A stretch of DNA of 64,000 bases from Hydractinia symbiolongicarpus (GCF_029227915.1 NC_079879.1:17792001-17856000), one strand, 5' to 3'; counted from the stretch's first letter, positions 1 through 11,162 are shown. Notes: generated from the sequence alone by a model not told the origin. Made by a program: numbers and translations.

Positions 1-30
1 GGGCTTCTTTTTCATTTTTATACTGCCTCA

Positions 31-60
31 GTGGATTTTTCCACGGGCCTTATCGACTAG
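31..60 (+). repeat. dispersed hairpin repeat, copy 1
   Basis: A short conserved block: a hairpin (GTGG, T-rich loop, CCAC) followed by a GGG and a cgactag tail. Related blocks occur at 2033, 13047, 13183, 19690 and (inverted) 23348. This copy abuts the 3' side of the minus-strand LINE. Confidence 0.7.
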
Positions 61-2035
61 ATCGTCAGCAAAATTTTTAAAACATTATATTGGGAGTTTG
101 TCGAAAACATATGATCCTATACATTATTTTGATCAGCGTATTAACTTCTACACATTACAGGCAACAAATAATCTAAACTTCGCCATTTTTTTTTTCATAT
201 CTGCACTGCTGACGTCAGCAAAAAATTTAAGACAACCTATTTTTTTCATTGTCCTTCTTAATTTATTTAACGTCGGAGAAATAACTATGTACATATAGCT
301 TCCTGATATAAAAAAATAAATAAATACATACTTATAAATATACAGGAAACTAATCAAATCCGACAAAAATTTGTTTATGGTTTTATGAAAAATGTATAAA
401 AATTAAGAAAAAATATTTAAATAGACCGAGTGACTGAAATCATACTCCTTTAGTTTCGTTTTAAATTTTTTAAGGCTGTTACAACTTTTCAATTCGGAAG
501 GTAAAGTATTCCAAATTTTAGGCCCCAATGAGCGAAGACATTTTTCCCCAAAATTTTTTGTATTAAAGTTCAATGTTTTAAGATTATTTAAATATTGACT
601 TCGTACTGGCCTGTTTGTTTCGCTGCGTTGAAAGATGTCTAACATAAATGGCGGATTTAAATTATTAAGAGATTTAAAAATCTCTATACATAGATTTCGT
701 ATTCGCATAATTTTCATGTAGTTACTTTTGTTCTTGGTAGAAATGTACCTTTCTTTTCTCTCTGAATATCCGCTATCTACAAATTTTAGGGCGCGCTTAT
801 GGAGTTTTTCGACCCTAGAAAGTGATTTTGAAGATGAGAAATTCCAAATAAGTGGACAGTAGTTAAAGTTTGAATACACAAAACTTTCTGCTAAGACACT
901 CTTAGCTTTAAAAGGAAGTATGTTTTTAAATCTATACAAAGCATTTAGTTGCGCAGATGCTTTCTTGCAAACCTCATTTAAGTGCTGATCAAATCTAAGG
1001 TTATTGTCAATTTTAACTCCTAACAGTTTGACTGTGTCTTGCGAATATATGTTTTTATCTCCGATTCTTATCAGTTTACTACTTGTGTTTTCTATCCTAT
1101 CTTTGCTGATTATAATGCATTGAAATTTGTCAGGGTTAGCAATCATTTTATTTTCATGTAGCCATGCTAACGCCTGCTCAGACTCACCTTCTAAAATTTT
1201 AATGAGGTTTGGAATTGAATTGGAAAAGCTTGACAATGTATTATCATCAGCATAGTTGTGTAGGTCACTTCTGGTTATAAAAAGAAAAATATCGTTAAGA
1301 AAAATATTAAAAATTATCGGGCCTAAGATTGATCCTTGCGGCACGCCTGAAAGAATCATTTGGAAAAGACTGTAGTGTCCGTTTATACGAGTAGATTGTT
1401 CTCTATTTGTTAGGTATGACAGGACAAATTTCAGGGCATTAATTTCAAATCCATATGCCTCAAGTTTAGCGATTAGTAAATCATGTGGCACACAATCGAA
1501 TGCTTTTGATAGATCCATTAAGACTGCACCAACCACGTAATTCTTATCAAGTTTTTTTTTCCATTCTTCTAGTAAACGAATTAAGACATGCTGTGTGTTA
1601 TAGTTTTTCCGATAGGCTGACAAAAATATTGAAAGTTTCGATTCTATGAAAGACATGATTTGATCCTTCATTATGTTTTCATAGAATTTTGAAAATACAT
1701 TCAACACACTGACAGGTCTAAAATTTTTAATGCTATGTTTGTCTTTGCCTCCTTTGTCAAGAGGTGCTACCGTTGCACGTTTGGCTCCATCGGGAAAAAT
1801 ATTCAATTTTATGCTGCTGTTTATAGCATTTTTCAATGGGCCAATCAGATATTCACTAGCTAACTTCACAAGCTTTGGGGGTATTTTGTCTCTACCTGGA
1901 GAGGAATTTATGTTTAAATTAGTAAAAAGTTTTTTGATTGTGTTGTCATCTACCTCCTCAAAGTTAAAAAAATTTATATTTTCGTTGCAGGCTTTAATTT
2001 TGACAATACTCGGATGACTCTCGTATGTCCTTGTG
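61..2035 (-). mobile_element. 5'-truncated non-LTR retrotransposon (LINE)
   Basis: The element runs on the minus strand and holds reverse transcriptase and its C-terminal region but no endonuclease, so it is 5'-truncated. The 3' side (about 61-400) is AT-rich with an aaataaataaat-like run near 315-330, compatible with a microsatellite tail. Both sides carry a direct copy of the same hairpin repeat (31-60 and 2033-2061), either a long imperfect target duplication or two pre-existing repeats. The exact ends are uncertain. Confidence 0.75.
403..2018 (-). CDS. LINE reverse transcriptase, 5'-truncated ORF2
   Basis: RNA-directed DNA polymerase for target-primed retrotransposition. The first methionine in frame is at 1869, but the frame stays open to about 2040 and the upstream residues (SSPGRDKIPPKLVK) are normal RT sequence, so that methionine is internal. 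Visible motifs are DLSKAFDCVPHDLL (motif A), SGVPQGSILGPIIFNIFLND (motif B) and NYADD (catalytic motif C). A LINE-type C-terminus follows, with LGPKIWNTLPSELK. There is no internal stop over about 535 codons, so the copy is young, but the missing endonuclease makes it immobile. The family resembles CR1/Jockey-like elements; the clade is not settled by eye. Confidence 0.88.
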
Positions 2036-2061
2036 CCTTTTCCACGGGCTTTTTCGACTAG
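2033..2061 (+). repeat. dispersed hairpin repeat, copy 2
   Basis: Same 'ttttccacgggc..t..tcgactag' block as at 31-60, in the same orientation, at the truncated 5' side of the LINE. A short gtgtctgtgtgtctgt run follows, as in copies at 13 and 23 kb that have TCTG/GACA runs next to the hairpin. Confidence 0.7.
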
Positions 2062-2550
2062 TCTATATAATAATACGCTAAGTGTGTCTGTGTGTCTGTA
2101 ACAGGCAAATTGGATTATATTTTTTACAATTTTCTTTAAAAGCGTCTATAATACATCTCCTATAAAAATATTCTGTATTTCAAAAATGTTTTGTTTACGA
2201 TTTCAATTGGCTAGAATAAGTATGATAAATTAAGTGATTTCATTAGTTGGGAATTTTATTGCACATGCTAATTTAAATTTAATGTGACGAGTGCTTTGTT
2301 ATCAATTATCGTACGAGCAAAGTCACGGGCAATCAACGTTGTTGTTGTTGTGGTCAGTTTCGTTTAAAAGTTTTAATTTATTGTTTACGTCTTTTAAATG
2401 AAATTGACAACAAATCATTTCGCGATAAGTTTTTGAGTGGACAACTTTCACTGGATTTTGTTTAGCTAAAATGTTTTTTTAGCCTCCTTTTTATTGAATT
2501 ATTCACAAAGGTGGATTCTCCACAATTTTAAATAAGTAGTAATATTTAAT
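2062..2550. other. AT-rich stretch without recognised gene
   Basis: No ORF or familiar motif is visible. A ttgttgttgttg run lies near 2338. This may include the left margin of the decayed Polinton. Confidence 0.5.
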
Positions 2551-2555
2551 TTAAA

Positions 2556-3186
2556 GGCTGTGAAAGGTAACCAGGGATTTCAATAATTTTGTCAAGCTCG
2601 TCGGGGTTTACTTTATCAAATTCCAATGCAATATTAGTGATTTTGTATCCTCTGCTGAAGTAGATCCTGAAGTTGCTGTACCTCCATCTTTGATAACATC
2701 TCCATACAATGCAAACTGGAGAATAAACTGCAGTCTGTCATGTAATCCAGGTTGGTAGAAGGGTAGGTCTTTGGTCATTTCAAACATTTTTCCTAGAGGG
2801 ATACAAAAGATATTCCCATAGCCTGCAACGATAGCCTTTTCTTCGTCAGTTCCCACATGATCGGTAGCATTCACTTGCAATGCACGGATAGTACCATGAT
2901 TAGGGTTAATCCCTTCCAAGATCAAGTTATTCTCACGTTCAAGTTTAGAGAACCATAGATCTCTGTACACGGCGAGCACTTTGTAGTCGTTGATATTTTG
3001 CACCTTGTTCCCATTTAAGGTTATATGGAGATTTTGCACCAAAGATTTACCTATATTGCTGACGATAGTGCGATTCGTATTGGTGCCAGTTAGTTCCAGA
3101 TCAAACAATAGTCGAAGACTCCCTGGAAAAATTACATCATTCTTCCCCATATTGGGAATATCCACATAGAGATCCTCATTCTAATT
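2556..3186 (-). pseudogene. Polinton capsid-like protein fragment, frameshifted
   Basis: The main open frame is 2608-3165. Recognisable stretches are DIPNMGKNDVIFPGSLRL near the start, then LVQNLHITLNGNKVQN, and PFYQPGLHDRLQFILQFALY near the end. This pattern recurs in uncharacterised cnidarian Polinton proteins that I associate with the double jelly-roll major capsid; the capsid identity is inference. The frame shifts near 2650, and related sequence continues in another frame to about 2556. Upstream, a TAG cuts the frame at about 3187. At about 190 residues it is well short of a full capsid. Confidence 0.5.
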
Positions 3187-3300
3187 GATTGTAGATGGGA
3201 CATGGCTTACCTTTACACGCTGTTTGTTGGCCTTTATTGCCATGATTGTTTTAACTTCCTGGTAAGGATCGAGTTTCTTTCCGAATGTGTTAGTCATGCT

Positions 3301-4395
3301 TTATTATTAGCCGACTTTCTTTTAAAATTAATGCCGATAAATCCAACGTATGAGCTAGATGGTGATTTTACAGAGGAAGGTGATATTGATGATGATACTG
3401 ATGGTAGATTTAGTAGGCCTGAGGACCTTGGTCAGCCGACCACCAGTTAAGTATCTGAAGAACGACAGGGAGACACCATACTAAGTCAGAGAGAAGAGAT
3501 CAAAAAATCAAAGGCCGACGTTCTTTACGAACATCTTGGTGAGGAGTCGGGGCAGCCAATTGCGAGATTTTACAACTAGTTTGAGCTAAAAGGGAATCAA
3601 CTTATTTATGATGGTATAGAGATCACAAAACAGAAAGGCGAGTTGCAATCTTCTAGAGTGATAATAGGTAAGTTGGGGGCAAATCGTCTGCGAGTCATGG
3701 GGTTTACGGATTATACTACACCAAACGAAGGCAGGGCAATAGCTCAGAAACTCCTGAACGAGATTGTTTACGTCGAGGAGAAGGCTGATGATATCGAAAT
3801 GATGCCTTTACTAAAGAACGTCATAGATGAAACGGAAAGCCTTATAGCAGAGACTTCCCTTGGTGGCGGGGAATTTACGGAGCGTAAAGGAAGAGGATAC
3901 AATCTCGAACTTCAAAACATTAGAGGAATTTTGAAACGCTTGAAAAGCAAGATCATATTCTACGATAGTAAAATCGCTAAAGCAGAAGCCAAGGTGACAA
4001 GGCTTGAGGCGAAAAAAGCTGAACCTGGAGTATCTGAAGAACAGATAGGGATTTGGAACGAAGACATTGCAAAGGCTAAGGAAGATCTAGAACGACTCCA
4101 GGATCAAACGGAAGCCGTACAAGCAGCACACGGACTGTTTTCATCTGGCACTCAGAGCCGGCTGAAAGCTATTAAGGAAACGCTGATGAAAATCGCAGAA
4201 GGCGATAAACCTCTAGCCGAAAAACTTAAGATTTCATTCAAGAAGCAGGGGATCACTATAGCGAGCATTGTTTCCGCCGTGGGTTTACTGATATCCACCA
4301 TTGTACAGGCGATAGCTTCCGCAGTTACAGGTGGAGCGGGTGCTGGAGGGAAGGGTTTTATACAAAGACAGCTGGAAAGACTTAGAAATTTTTAA
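3301..4395 (+). pseudogene. coiled-coil protein with C-terminal membrane segment (Polinton accessory)
   Basis: The clean frame is 3643-4395 (250 codons); the same frame upstream carries a stop near 3577, so the N-terminus is broken. The product is charged and helical, with a Lys/Glu-rich coiled coil (around residues 90-165) and a hydrophobic segment (IASIVSAVGLLISTIVQAIA, around 205-225) followed by a Gly-rich stretch. An acidic stretch (GDIDDDTDGRF) near 3376-3410 may belong to the same protein. Long helix plus one membrane span suits a minor virion or membrane-linked protein; the function is unknown. Confidence 0.5.
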
Positions 4396-4597
4396 AAATC
4401 CTTAGCAAGGAAAGCAGGTGCTGCCTTACCTAAAATTTATTGGGACTGCAGTCTCCTTCTTTTTCAGAGTGGCGGCAAAAGTTGTCGAATATGTAGCCAA
4501 GCACCTATACATGGCGATCGCTGCCGCTGTTGCTCTTGTTGTGGTGTATGTTTGGGAGAGAGGCAGCAACGTGGAACATAGTTCCAGACAATCGTAA
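4396..4597 (+). pseudogene. hydrophobic membrane-protein remnant
   Basis: Directly after the stop at 4395, another frame encodes a strongly hydrophobic run (MAIAAAVALVVVYVW near 4510-4555) ending at a stop near 4595. It was either a separate small membrane protein or the frameshifted end of the preceding gene. Confidence 0.35.
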
Positions 4598-4936
4598 ATA
4601 TATTAGTCTAATATGTTGATCAAAACACACTAGACTTTTTTTATTTCTTCAACCAAATGTACAGTGAAATAACGCCTACTCCGGTCGTAATCAATGTGGC
4701 CTTGGTGTCATCGTGTTTTCAGCCTCTATTGCTAGCGTAGTCTGCGACTCCACCCTGTGCTTCTAATGTTTAGGGATCACGTGGCTCTCTTGTGGTGCTC
4801 CTGCGGAGCCGCTAGGCGATAGACGGCGCTTAATATCAACAATGATGTCAGCCTGCTTCGCGTTAATCTTCGAATTTATACCGATTGAAAAATAATCCTT
4901 GATAATCAAAATGTTATTCGCGAAATTAACAATGTT

Positions 4937-5829
4937 TCAAATGTGAAGGTTCATATCACTTGGGATCAAATAGACGCCATGAGCAACACTAAAATCCACC
5001 TTGGACCGCAAATATTGCAACACATTAAGGAATTGACCAATTTCCTTACCCGTATCGCTATCCTTGGTTACTAGATCCTCAAATGTTGTCAGATACAAGC
5101 CAATGATCGCAGATCTTGCATTTGCCTGACTCTCCAAATTTAATTAAGCGTAAAGTCTCACGCTTTGGGATAATCGTTCAATAACGATGCGGGTGAGGCA
5201 TTGACTTTTTTCAATAACCCACCTACTCCAAGAATCTTCATCGAAATAACTTGGTCCTGAACCGGGATAATCTTTGCGATGAAGTTGCCAACTACTAAAA
5301 TGCGTTCATTTTTTCTAATTTTGTTCAATGCTAGACATTCCAAATTCATTCGCTAATTGCTGTAGTTTTGTTGATTGAAAGGGTTGTTAGAACGTCGAAA
5401 TCTAGTCAAACCCGGTAGAGAAATTTCGAGTTGGGATGAAATTTTACGTATTTGGAAATAAGCGTGGAAGCGATACACGGCACGAACAACGGGTAATTCA
5501 GCGTTTAGATGTTGCATGGAAATACTGCAGGCAGATGTAGCACAGTACGCAGCAAAATTAAGTTGAGTTGACCAGAGACTGAAAGGGTGACTGTTCCACT
5601 CCTTCATTAGCGAGCTAGTACCAGAATGAAAGTCATAGTCGATGAATATATCTAAAAATTTCACCTTGAACGAGGAACCTTGGGCATCATTAACGATGTT
5701 CTGTACTGCAAGATCATCCACTTTAAGACGCTTCAGGTATCTCCCATGATTTGGTGCATACTTTGCATTCCAGTTGTACGAGTAAATGCGTAAGCTATCG
5801 CTGATTGCTTTGCATAAGCTGTCGCTCAT
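4937..5829 (-). pseudogene. broken Polinton-type structural protein (three pieces)
   Basis: Three consecutive minus-strand frames, 5353-5829, 5158-5349 and 4937-5137, look like parts of one degraded gene. The first piece has FAAYCATSACSISMQHLN followed by RAVYRFHAYFQIRKI, a signature I recall from abundant uncharacterised cnidarian Polinton proteins. The last has EIGQFLNVLQYLRSKVDF. They are separated by stops or frame changes. No enzymatic motif is visible; a virion role is inference from the neighbours. Confidence 0.45.
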
Positions 5830-5934
5830 CTTTTCTTTTAAGAATAAACATGAAACAATTGTATATCACTGATATCGAGACCACCTAGGCCAGGATACGA
5901 GGATTGCTCTAAATTCGATCAGTATTCGACCTAC

Positions 5935-6501
5935 GTGGCTGAATATTTCAGTAATAATGATTTCATCATTCGGAAGACGGGGCCTGATCAAGAGGAACTC
6001 CGAATCAAGATCATAAACGGTTTGTACAAGATCGAGGATTTAGCGACTATTGTTAACAACCAAGCACAGAATAGGATCAAATTATTTGTGCTAAAAAATG
6101 GACTATGCAGGCTCCGTGTAAAAGATGGATACACCGTTGTAATTCACAGAGCATTGCAAGAGCTCATGGGCGTACCCTATGATCCAAGTAAAAAGTACTA
6201 TACAAAGGGCGACTACGATGCAGTCTACAAGACTGACGTTTACATTCGGCTATGACTTGTTTGCCCTCAGTTAGATAAGGATGATTCCCTACTTGATGGG
6301 AAGAAATCAAAAATTCTTGCTTTGCTCCCCACTAAACAATTAAATAATTGGGGAGACATGCTTACATCGAACTTTGAAACTTCAATCTACCTCCCCTTTA
6401 AGGGGTCGACGGATCGACTCGAGTTCATGCTCACGTATGAACATCATCATAAACAGAATGTTTCGTTTACAGGAATTATGATGCATTTTCTCATAGAATA
6501 A
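5935..6501 (+). pseudogene. Polinton accessory protein with in-frame stop
   Basis: Open from 5935 to a TGA at 6253-6255 (106 codons). The same frame then continues with protein-like sequence (CPQLDKDDSLLDGKKS...) to a TAA at 6499-6501, so the TGA is probably a lesion in a longer gene. The first part has KDGYTVVIHRALQELMGVPY. No known fold is recognised. The upstream start is uncertain, because the frame is labelled from a non-ATG codon. Confidence 0.45.
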
Positions 6502-6516
6502 AATATAACTGATGTT

Positions 6517-7186
6517 ATGAAATTATACCCAACCTTACCACCAAGTGTGCCTGAGGACGATACTATGCACGAAGGACTCAAAAAGATCGAAGAAATCGAG
6601 CAGTATCTACGTAAGGAGATCAAGAAACGGGATGGACTTGCAAAAAAGTTCAAAATGTATAGCACCTGGGTTCGCTATTGTGATCATGGATTACTAGGCG
6701 TGAGCGTTATCACTACAGGAGTTGGGGTTGGTGCCTTAGCAAAAGGCTTGGGTGCTCCTCTATGCATTGCTATGGGTGGAATCACAATAGCAATGGGGCT
6801 CGGGCAGGCTGGTCTGAAAAATGCTTCGAAAAAACTAGGCGTCAATAGCCGAGTCAAAGTTGAATTCTGTCGTTGATTTTATATCAAATACAATCGAAAA
6901 TGGGGTTATCAGTGACTATGAGTTCAGTCTAATCATGCGAGAAAAACAGCGACATATGGTGCAAAAGGAGCAAATACGACAACGGGTTAAACGTATCATT
7001 AATTCGATCAATGAACGGGAGCGCGCTCAGTTAGTTGAAAAAGGGAGGCAGGAAGGTAAAGATGAGCTTCTAAAAATAATTCAATCTGTACAGTATGCCA
7101 ATGGTACTTACATTCCCCGTCTGCCTATTCGATGGTATAAATTTTATAGCAATAATCTTCTTATAAAACTACAGCTTCGCGCCTGA
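6517..7186 (+). pseudogene. Gly-rich hydrophobic minor protein, frameshifted
   Basis: Two overlapping frames (6517-6876 and 6860-7186) make one gene with a frameshift near 6865. Order of parts: a charged helix, a Gly/Ala hydrophobic stretch (LLGVSVITTGVGVGALAKGL...), then a basic linker and a helical tail containing ENGVISDYEFSLIM. The palindrome's minor-protein gene (44664-45035) has the same order: Gly-rich hydrophobic, YRSKLDK, then NNDDISHIEF. So this is an older homologue. A minor capsid or membrane-active role is possible but unproven. Confidence 0.55.
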
Positions 7187-7435
7187 CCTGCGTGTATAAT
7201 CAATCTCGCAGCCGATTACCTCTCCAGTATCAACATCAATTTGTATGCCTCTATCATCTACTATACGTTGCGATTTTGTAGCGAGATATTGCGACAGCTT
7301 ACGCAAATATTTTTCAAGATTTTTCTCGTATGCAATTTCAACACAAGGCTTACAATAAGGTCCGTCTGTTTGCGTTGAAGCGTCCTTGTACTTAACTTTG
7401 CGAAATGCTTCAATAAGTGTGTCCTTATTCATCAT
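7169..7435 (-). CDS. small uncharacterised Polinton-associated ORF
   Basis: 88 codons, starting MMNKDTLIEAFRKV, with a Cys pair (YCKPCVE) and a DRGIQIDVDTGEVIG segment. It overlaps the 3' end of the preceding plus-strand pseudogene by 18 nt, tail to tail. I do not recognise the family; its position ties it to the element. Confidence 0.4.
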   Translation of the reverse strand: MMNKDTLIEAFRKVKYKDASTQTDGPYCKPCVEIAYEKNLEKYLRKLSQYLATKSQRIVDDRGIQIDVDTGEVIGCEIDYTRRSGAKL

Positions 7436-7523
7436 AGAAAAACGAGGAACGTGCAGTGATTTTGCTTCTTTTTGTTTAAGGATTTTAAAACCTCAACTAG
7501 CATCTGCTTATGAGCTTCACGCT

Positions 7524-8033
7524 TTACAACAGACCTAAATCATAACATACACAGCTGCCTCCATTGTATGTGATATACTCTTGATAACCACATATGTCCT
7601 GGGTAACAAACCAGTCCGGAACATACTTGAGCACACGGGGTTGCTCTTCGGCGGTTCTTGTGCACCTTTTCTGCGTCTTGAATTGATCTGGAACATTGAC
7701 AAGGAACCAAGGATCCTCCTCTTCGACGGCTCTGGTGCACATTTCCTGCGTCTTGAATCGATCTGGAACATACTCAAACATCACGCTGCACCTTCCAATC
7801 ACCTCGTTGCACATTTCCTCCGTCTTGAATCGATCTAGAACATACTTAAACAACCAGGTGTGCATTTCAATCACATTGTTGCACATTTCCTGAGTCATAA
7901 GTTCATTTGAAACATCCTCAAACAACCAGGGACATCTTCTATCACATAATTCTCGTATGGTTCTTGTATTCATCTTTATTATAGATTTTTGCATTGGATT
8001 TTTCAATCCTCTGGACAATTCTAAGACAGTCAT
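7524..8033 (-). CDS. VPDRFKTQEMC-repeat protein (DUF4116-like)
   Basis: 169 codons made of about five degenerate ~23-residue repeats of the form 'PWL..YVPDRFKTQEMC..AVE'. Each unit has a conserved F/Y-V-P-D, a KTQE-M-C and an acidic tail. The repeat resembles DUF4116-type repeats known from cnidarian and amoebal or large-virus proteins; the function is unknown. Antisense frames over the same bases are shadows. A 7-bp hairpin (ttgagta/tactcaa, about 8071-8092) lies upstream of its start. Confidence 0.55.
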   Translation of the reverse strand: MTVLELSRGLKNPMQKSIIKMNTRTIRELCDRRCPWLFEDVSNELMTQEMCNNVIEMHTWLFKYVLDRFKTEEMCNEVIGRCSVMFEYVPDRFKTQEMCTRAVEEEDPWFLVNVPDQFKTQKRCTRTAEEQPRVLKYVPDWFVTQDICGYQEYITYNGGSCVCYDLGLL

Positions 8034-8172
8034 TTATTTTAATATTTTAATCCCCAACCAGCATACCTTTTTTGAGTAATTTTTCTACTCAAGTTTAGCA
8101 TGATGATATGCATGAGTGAACAAGGTGAAACTCTTATAGTTTGAGCATTTTCATGAAAAATGATAAAGACTC

Positions 8173-8469
8173 GTGCCCAGGCAGCGTTATGATAGTGGAG
8201 AATTAACTACTGTTAACAAGTTTGCATGGATACTTGAGATGGAGTATCAAAGGAGCAAGTCCGATGTGGGAGATTCCTCGATGTTCATAAGTGTGCCTAG
8301 AAGTCTCCCAGAACATAAAAATGTATATCTCTCGGCTAACACATTATGCGCACTATGGTTTGGTCATCGTTGGCCCATAGTGAGAACCAAGCCTAAAAGG
8401 CAAGGCCGTCTTTTTACCTACGACCGAAAACAATTATTTCGCGATAGCTTGCTTTTTGGCCGGGAATGA
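8173..8469 (+). CDS. unidentified ORF
   Basis: 98 codons from a GTG, with no ATG at the start, so it may be a fragment. The product is basic (RTKPKRQGRLFTYDRKQLFR). No family is recognised. It could be the last gene of the decayed Polinton or chance. Confidence 0.2.
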   Translation: MPRQRYDSGELTTVNKFAWILEMEYQRSKSDVGDSSMFISVPRSLPEHKNVYLSANTLCALWFGHRWPIVRTKPKRQGRLFTYDRKQLFRDSLLFGRE

Positions 8470-8754
8470 GTGATTAAGAAAATCGTTAATAAGTATGGTG
8501 ACTGGAAAAAAAATGAAGAAACTTAAGAAATTAAAGTACCATTATATTGGTATAAGTAATCTTGCACATTATCTTCCCAAGTGCTGCAAAGATGATGGAT
8601 CGAGTAGGACTTGAACTTTAAAGTACTATTATTTCCAATTCTAGTAACTTTAAGATCTTCAAATTTTTGGGTAGTCGTAACTTGTCCTGGACTTTAAAAT
8701 AAATAAAAAAATGTACATGCTAATTTCGATAAGGGTGATTACGCACCTTTAAAC
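8470..8754. other. non-coding, no feature seen
   Basis: AT-rich sequence without a recognisable gene. Confidence 0.4.
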
Positions 8755-10745
8755 CGAAGTTAAAATAGTTTTTGGAAAAGGGTATTATGCCTACACAGAT
8801 TTTCAACACGGTATACCTGTACTAAGCGCTCAGCCTTGTGTTCATGACAGGTTACCTGTGTTTCTATTTAACCAAAGTTGCACTAAAGTTTTCTTTGAAA
8901 AGGTATTAAATCAATATAGATGTGCGATATTGTTTACCTGCACTAAGCACTCACCCCGTATTAAAAATCATTTTTGAAGTTTCACTGGAAAAAAGGTTGG
9001 CCGACTGTTTTTGCCATGACAAGGGCAAAACATTTAAACTGTATTTTTATTTCAGTTAAGTTTCAGTTCCCTGCCGAACTTTTTTGAGCACGAATTATGA
9101 TGTAACAAGCTACAATATTTTTCAAACACTTATTGAACTTTTAGGATAGTGTGATAGTATATGCCTATAGAGTATAATTCTTCCCACATTTTCTGTAAAC
9201 TTCACAAGAGGATCCACATGTAATATAACAAGAGGAACAAATTTTATAAAGTGTTTTAATAAATCTGCTTTTTAGGTGCTGCATTTGTCATCAGCATTTC
9301 TGCATACGCCTTGGCACTCCTTTTAATGCTACATATATATTGTATATATATATATCGTTACTGATTTATGATTCTAATGTTTTTTAAATATTCAGGCATG
9401 TATAAGAAGCTTCAGAAGTGATTTTACTTTACTGAAAATTGGAGCTGAAAATTACACCAAATACTATTGCATTTTTGCACCAATTAGGAACACTCCGTAC
9501 TCTCTTATGAAGACGACAACGTGTCTTCTTGATTGCCTTAAGCACTACTAAATGATTATATTTATACTTATTTTAGGATGTGTTAAAAGAATATAATCTA
9601 CAATAAAGAATGTATAATTTATACGATAGAAAAGAACTTGTTTTACAAAAATTGTGACATTGTCTGTCCTAGTCAATTTCTACATTATTTAGCACAGACT
9701 TTAATGATAAATGCTGATTTCAAGTATGCCTTTTTTGCGAACATCAAAATGTTTTTTTGCGTTTTTATGATTTTTAAGTGCGATTGTATTTTGACTTGTA
9801 CTTTTATTTCATATTGGACAATACACAGGAAAATGAGAATCCGAAATCTTTCTGCATGTAAGGGCTTTTCATTACATAAAAATCGACGTAACAAAACATG
9901 GCTAAATCCAGACCTTCTTCCCTTCTTTTAGGTCTCAAACATTCTGCTATCCTTTATTGTGAATAAAGCAAATATAGTAGGAACTGGCCGGGGGACGTCG
10001 GGGTAAGGGCCACAAGTAAAAGTGTTACCCAGCATTGAAAAGCCAGTGGAGCAATTAATAAGAACCGTAAACTGTGCAACACATTAAGGTGGAGCAGTGT
10101 AGTATAGGTATGCAGTATGTCATAAACCTGGTGAACCACACAGAGTGTTTTCTGGTATAATATAATATACCGGGCTGCGGGCTTAGCATAGTTAAACAAT
10201 GTCGCACATTCATGTAGGTACAATACTTTTTTATAAAAAAAACTTTATTGCAACTTCGGTTAAGCAGAAACACAGGAAACAGCCCGTCGTTAACACTGGA
10301 CTGAGCGCTTAGTACAGGTAAACCTTGTTGCAAATAATGCTTAATACCTTTTTATCACAGTTTATTCACGGTGTTAACTCCGTCATATCAAAAAAATTAG
10401 TCAATATTATTTTATTTTGCAGAATAAGTTTCAGTAAACGTTAACATATTAATCATGACACCGGAATGAGCCTTTAGTACAGGTAAACTGTGTCACACAT
10501 GTCTATAGAGGCGTAATAGCCTTTTCCTAAGATAACTTATCACAACTTCAATTTAAATAAAAATACACAAAACAGCCCGTTGTTCACACCAGGTTGAACA
10601 TTTATTACAGGTGAACCGTTTCATACATAAGTTATGGCTAGGCGTAATAGCATTTTTTTTAAAAAAACTTTATCACAACGGTTTAAATAAAGCACAGGAA
10701 ACAGCCAATCGTTACTCTGTCCATCTAAAAAAAATTACTTTACGG
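8755..10745. mobile_element. foldback-like repeat element with inverted subterminal arrays
   Basis: Segments at 8755-9000 and 9960-10745 are inverted copies of one repetitive unit: 'acaggtaaac..tgt..cacac', 'aggcgtaatac', an A-run, then 'actttatcacaacttc' and 'cacaggaaacagcc'. The right arm repeats the unit about three times. The middle (9000-9960) has no convincing gene. Inverted arms built of internal repeats suggest a foldback or non-autonomous DNA element. A same-family copy lies at 22150-22960. Confidence 0.5.
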
Positions 10746-11090
10746 ATTAAATTTTCATGGCAGTGATAGAATGTGTAGTTACCTAACTATACATACATCA
10801 TAAAAATTATTAAATAAGAAATGTGTTGTAGCTAGCTAAAAACTGCACTTGTCTACTTTCACTTTTAATCCAGAGGTAGGCCAAGAGCTAGCTAACTAGC
10901 TTATAGCCACAACCCCAGCATAAAATAAATATTGATATACCAAAGTGAATAAAAACTTTAAAAGAATGGGAATAAATACGGCTAGGTATAACTAAATTAA
11001 ACGCCAGGTTGCGCAAACATGTGAAATGAATAAGGTCTCTGATTGGTTAATGAAGTTGAAGTCCGGCGCAAAAGGGTTGGCAGGCTTATT

Positions 11091-11160
11091 ACTCCGGATT
11101 AATATTCCGGATTAATATTCCGGATTAATATTCCGGATTAATGGTCCGGATTAACGGTCG
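11091..11160. repeat. tandem array of a 13-14-bp unit
   Basis: About five copies of 'ccggattaatatt', the last two drifting to '..tggt' and '..cggt'. The array ends just before an ORF at 11163. Confidence 0.8.
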
Positions 11161-11162
11161 GG

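Larger units (their letters stand above)
2550..8040. mobile_element. decayed Polinton/Maverick-like block (structural genes)
   Basis: A cluster of about nine short or broken ORFs on both strands. Their products look like the structural and accessory proteins of cnidarian Polinton-like elements: a capsid-like fragment, coiled-coil plus membrane proteins, a Gly-rich hydrophobic protein and a VPDRFKTQEMC repeat protein. One product (6517-7186) has the same layout as the minor-protein gene of the palindromic Polinton at 44-45 kb, which supports the assignment. No polymerase, integrase or ATPase is visible here, and most frames have stops or shifts, so this is an old, dead partial copy. Its terminal repeats are not identified. 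Confidence 0.65.

Noticed and set aside
10055-10333. ORFs in the foldback repeat (9954-10333, minus)
   Set aside because: They fall in repeated non-coding units with no similarity to known proteins.
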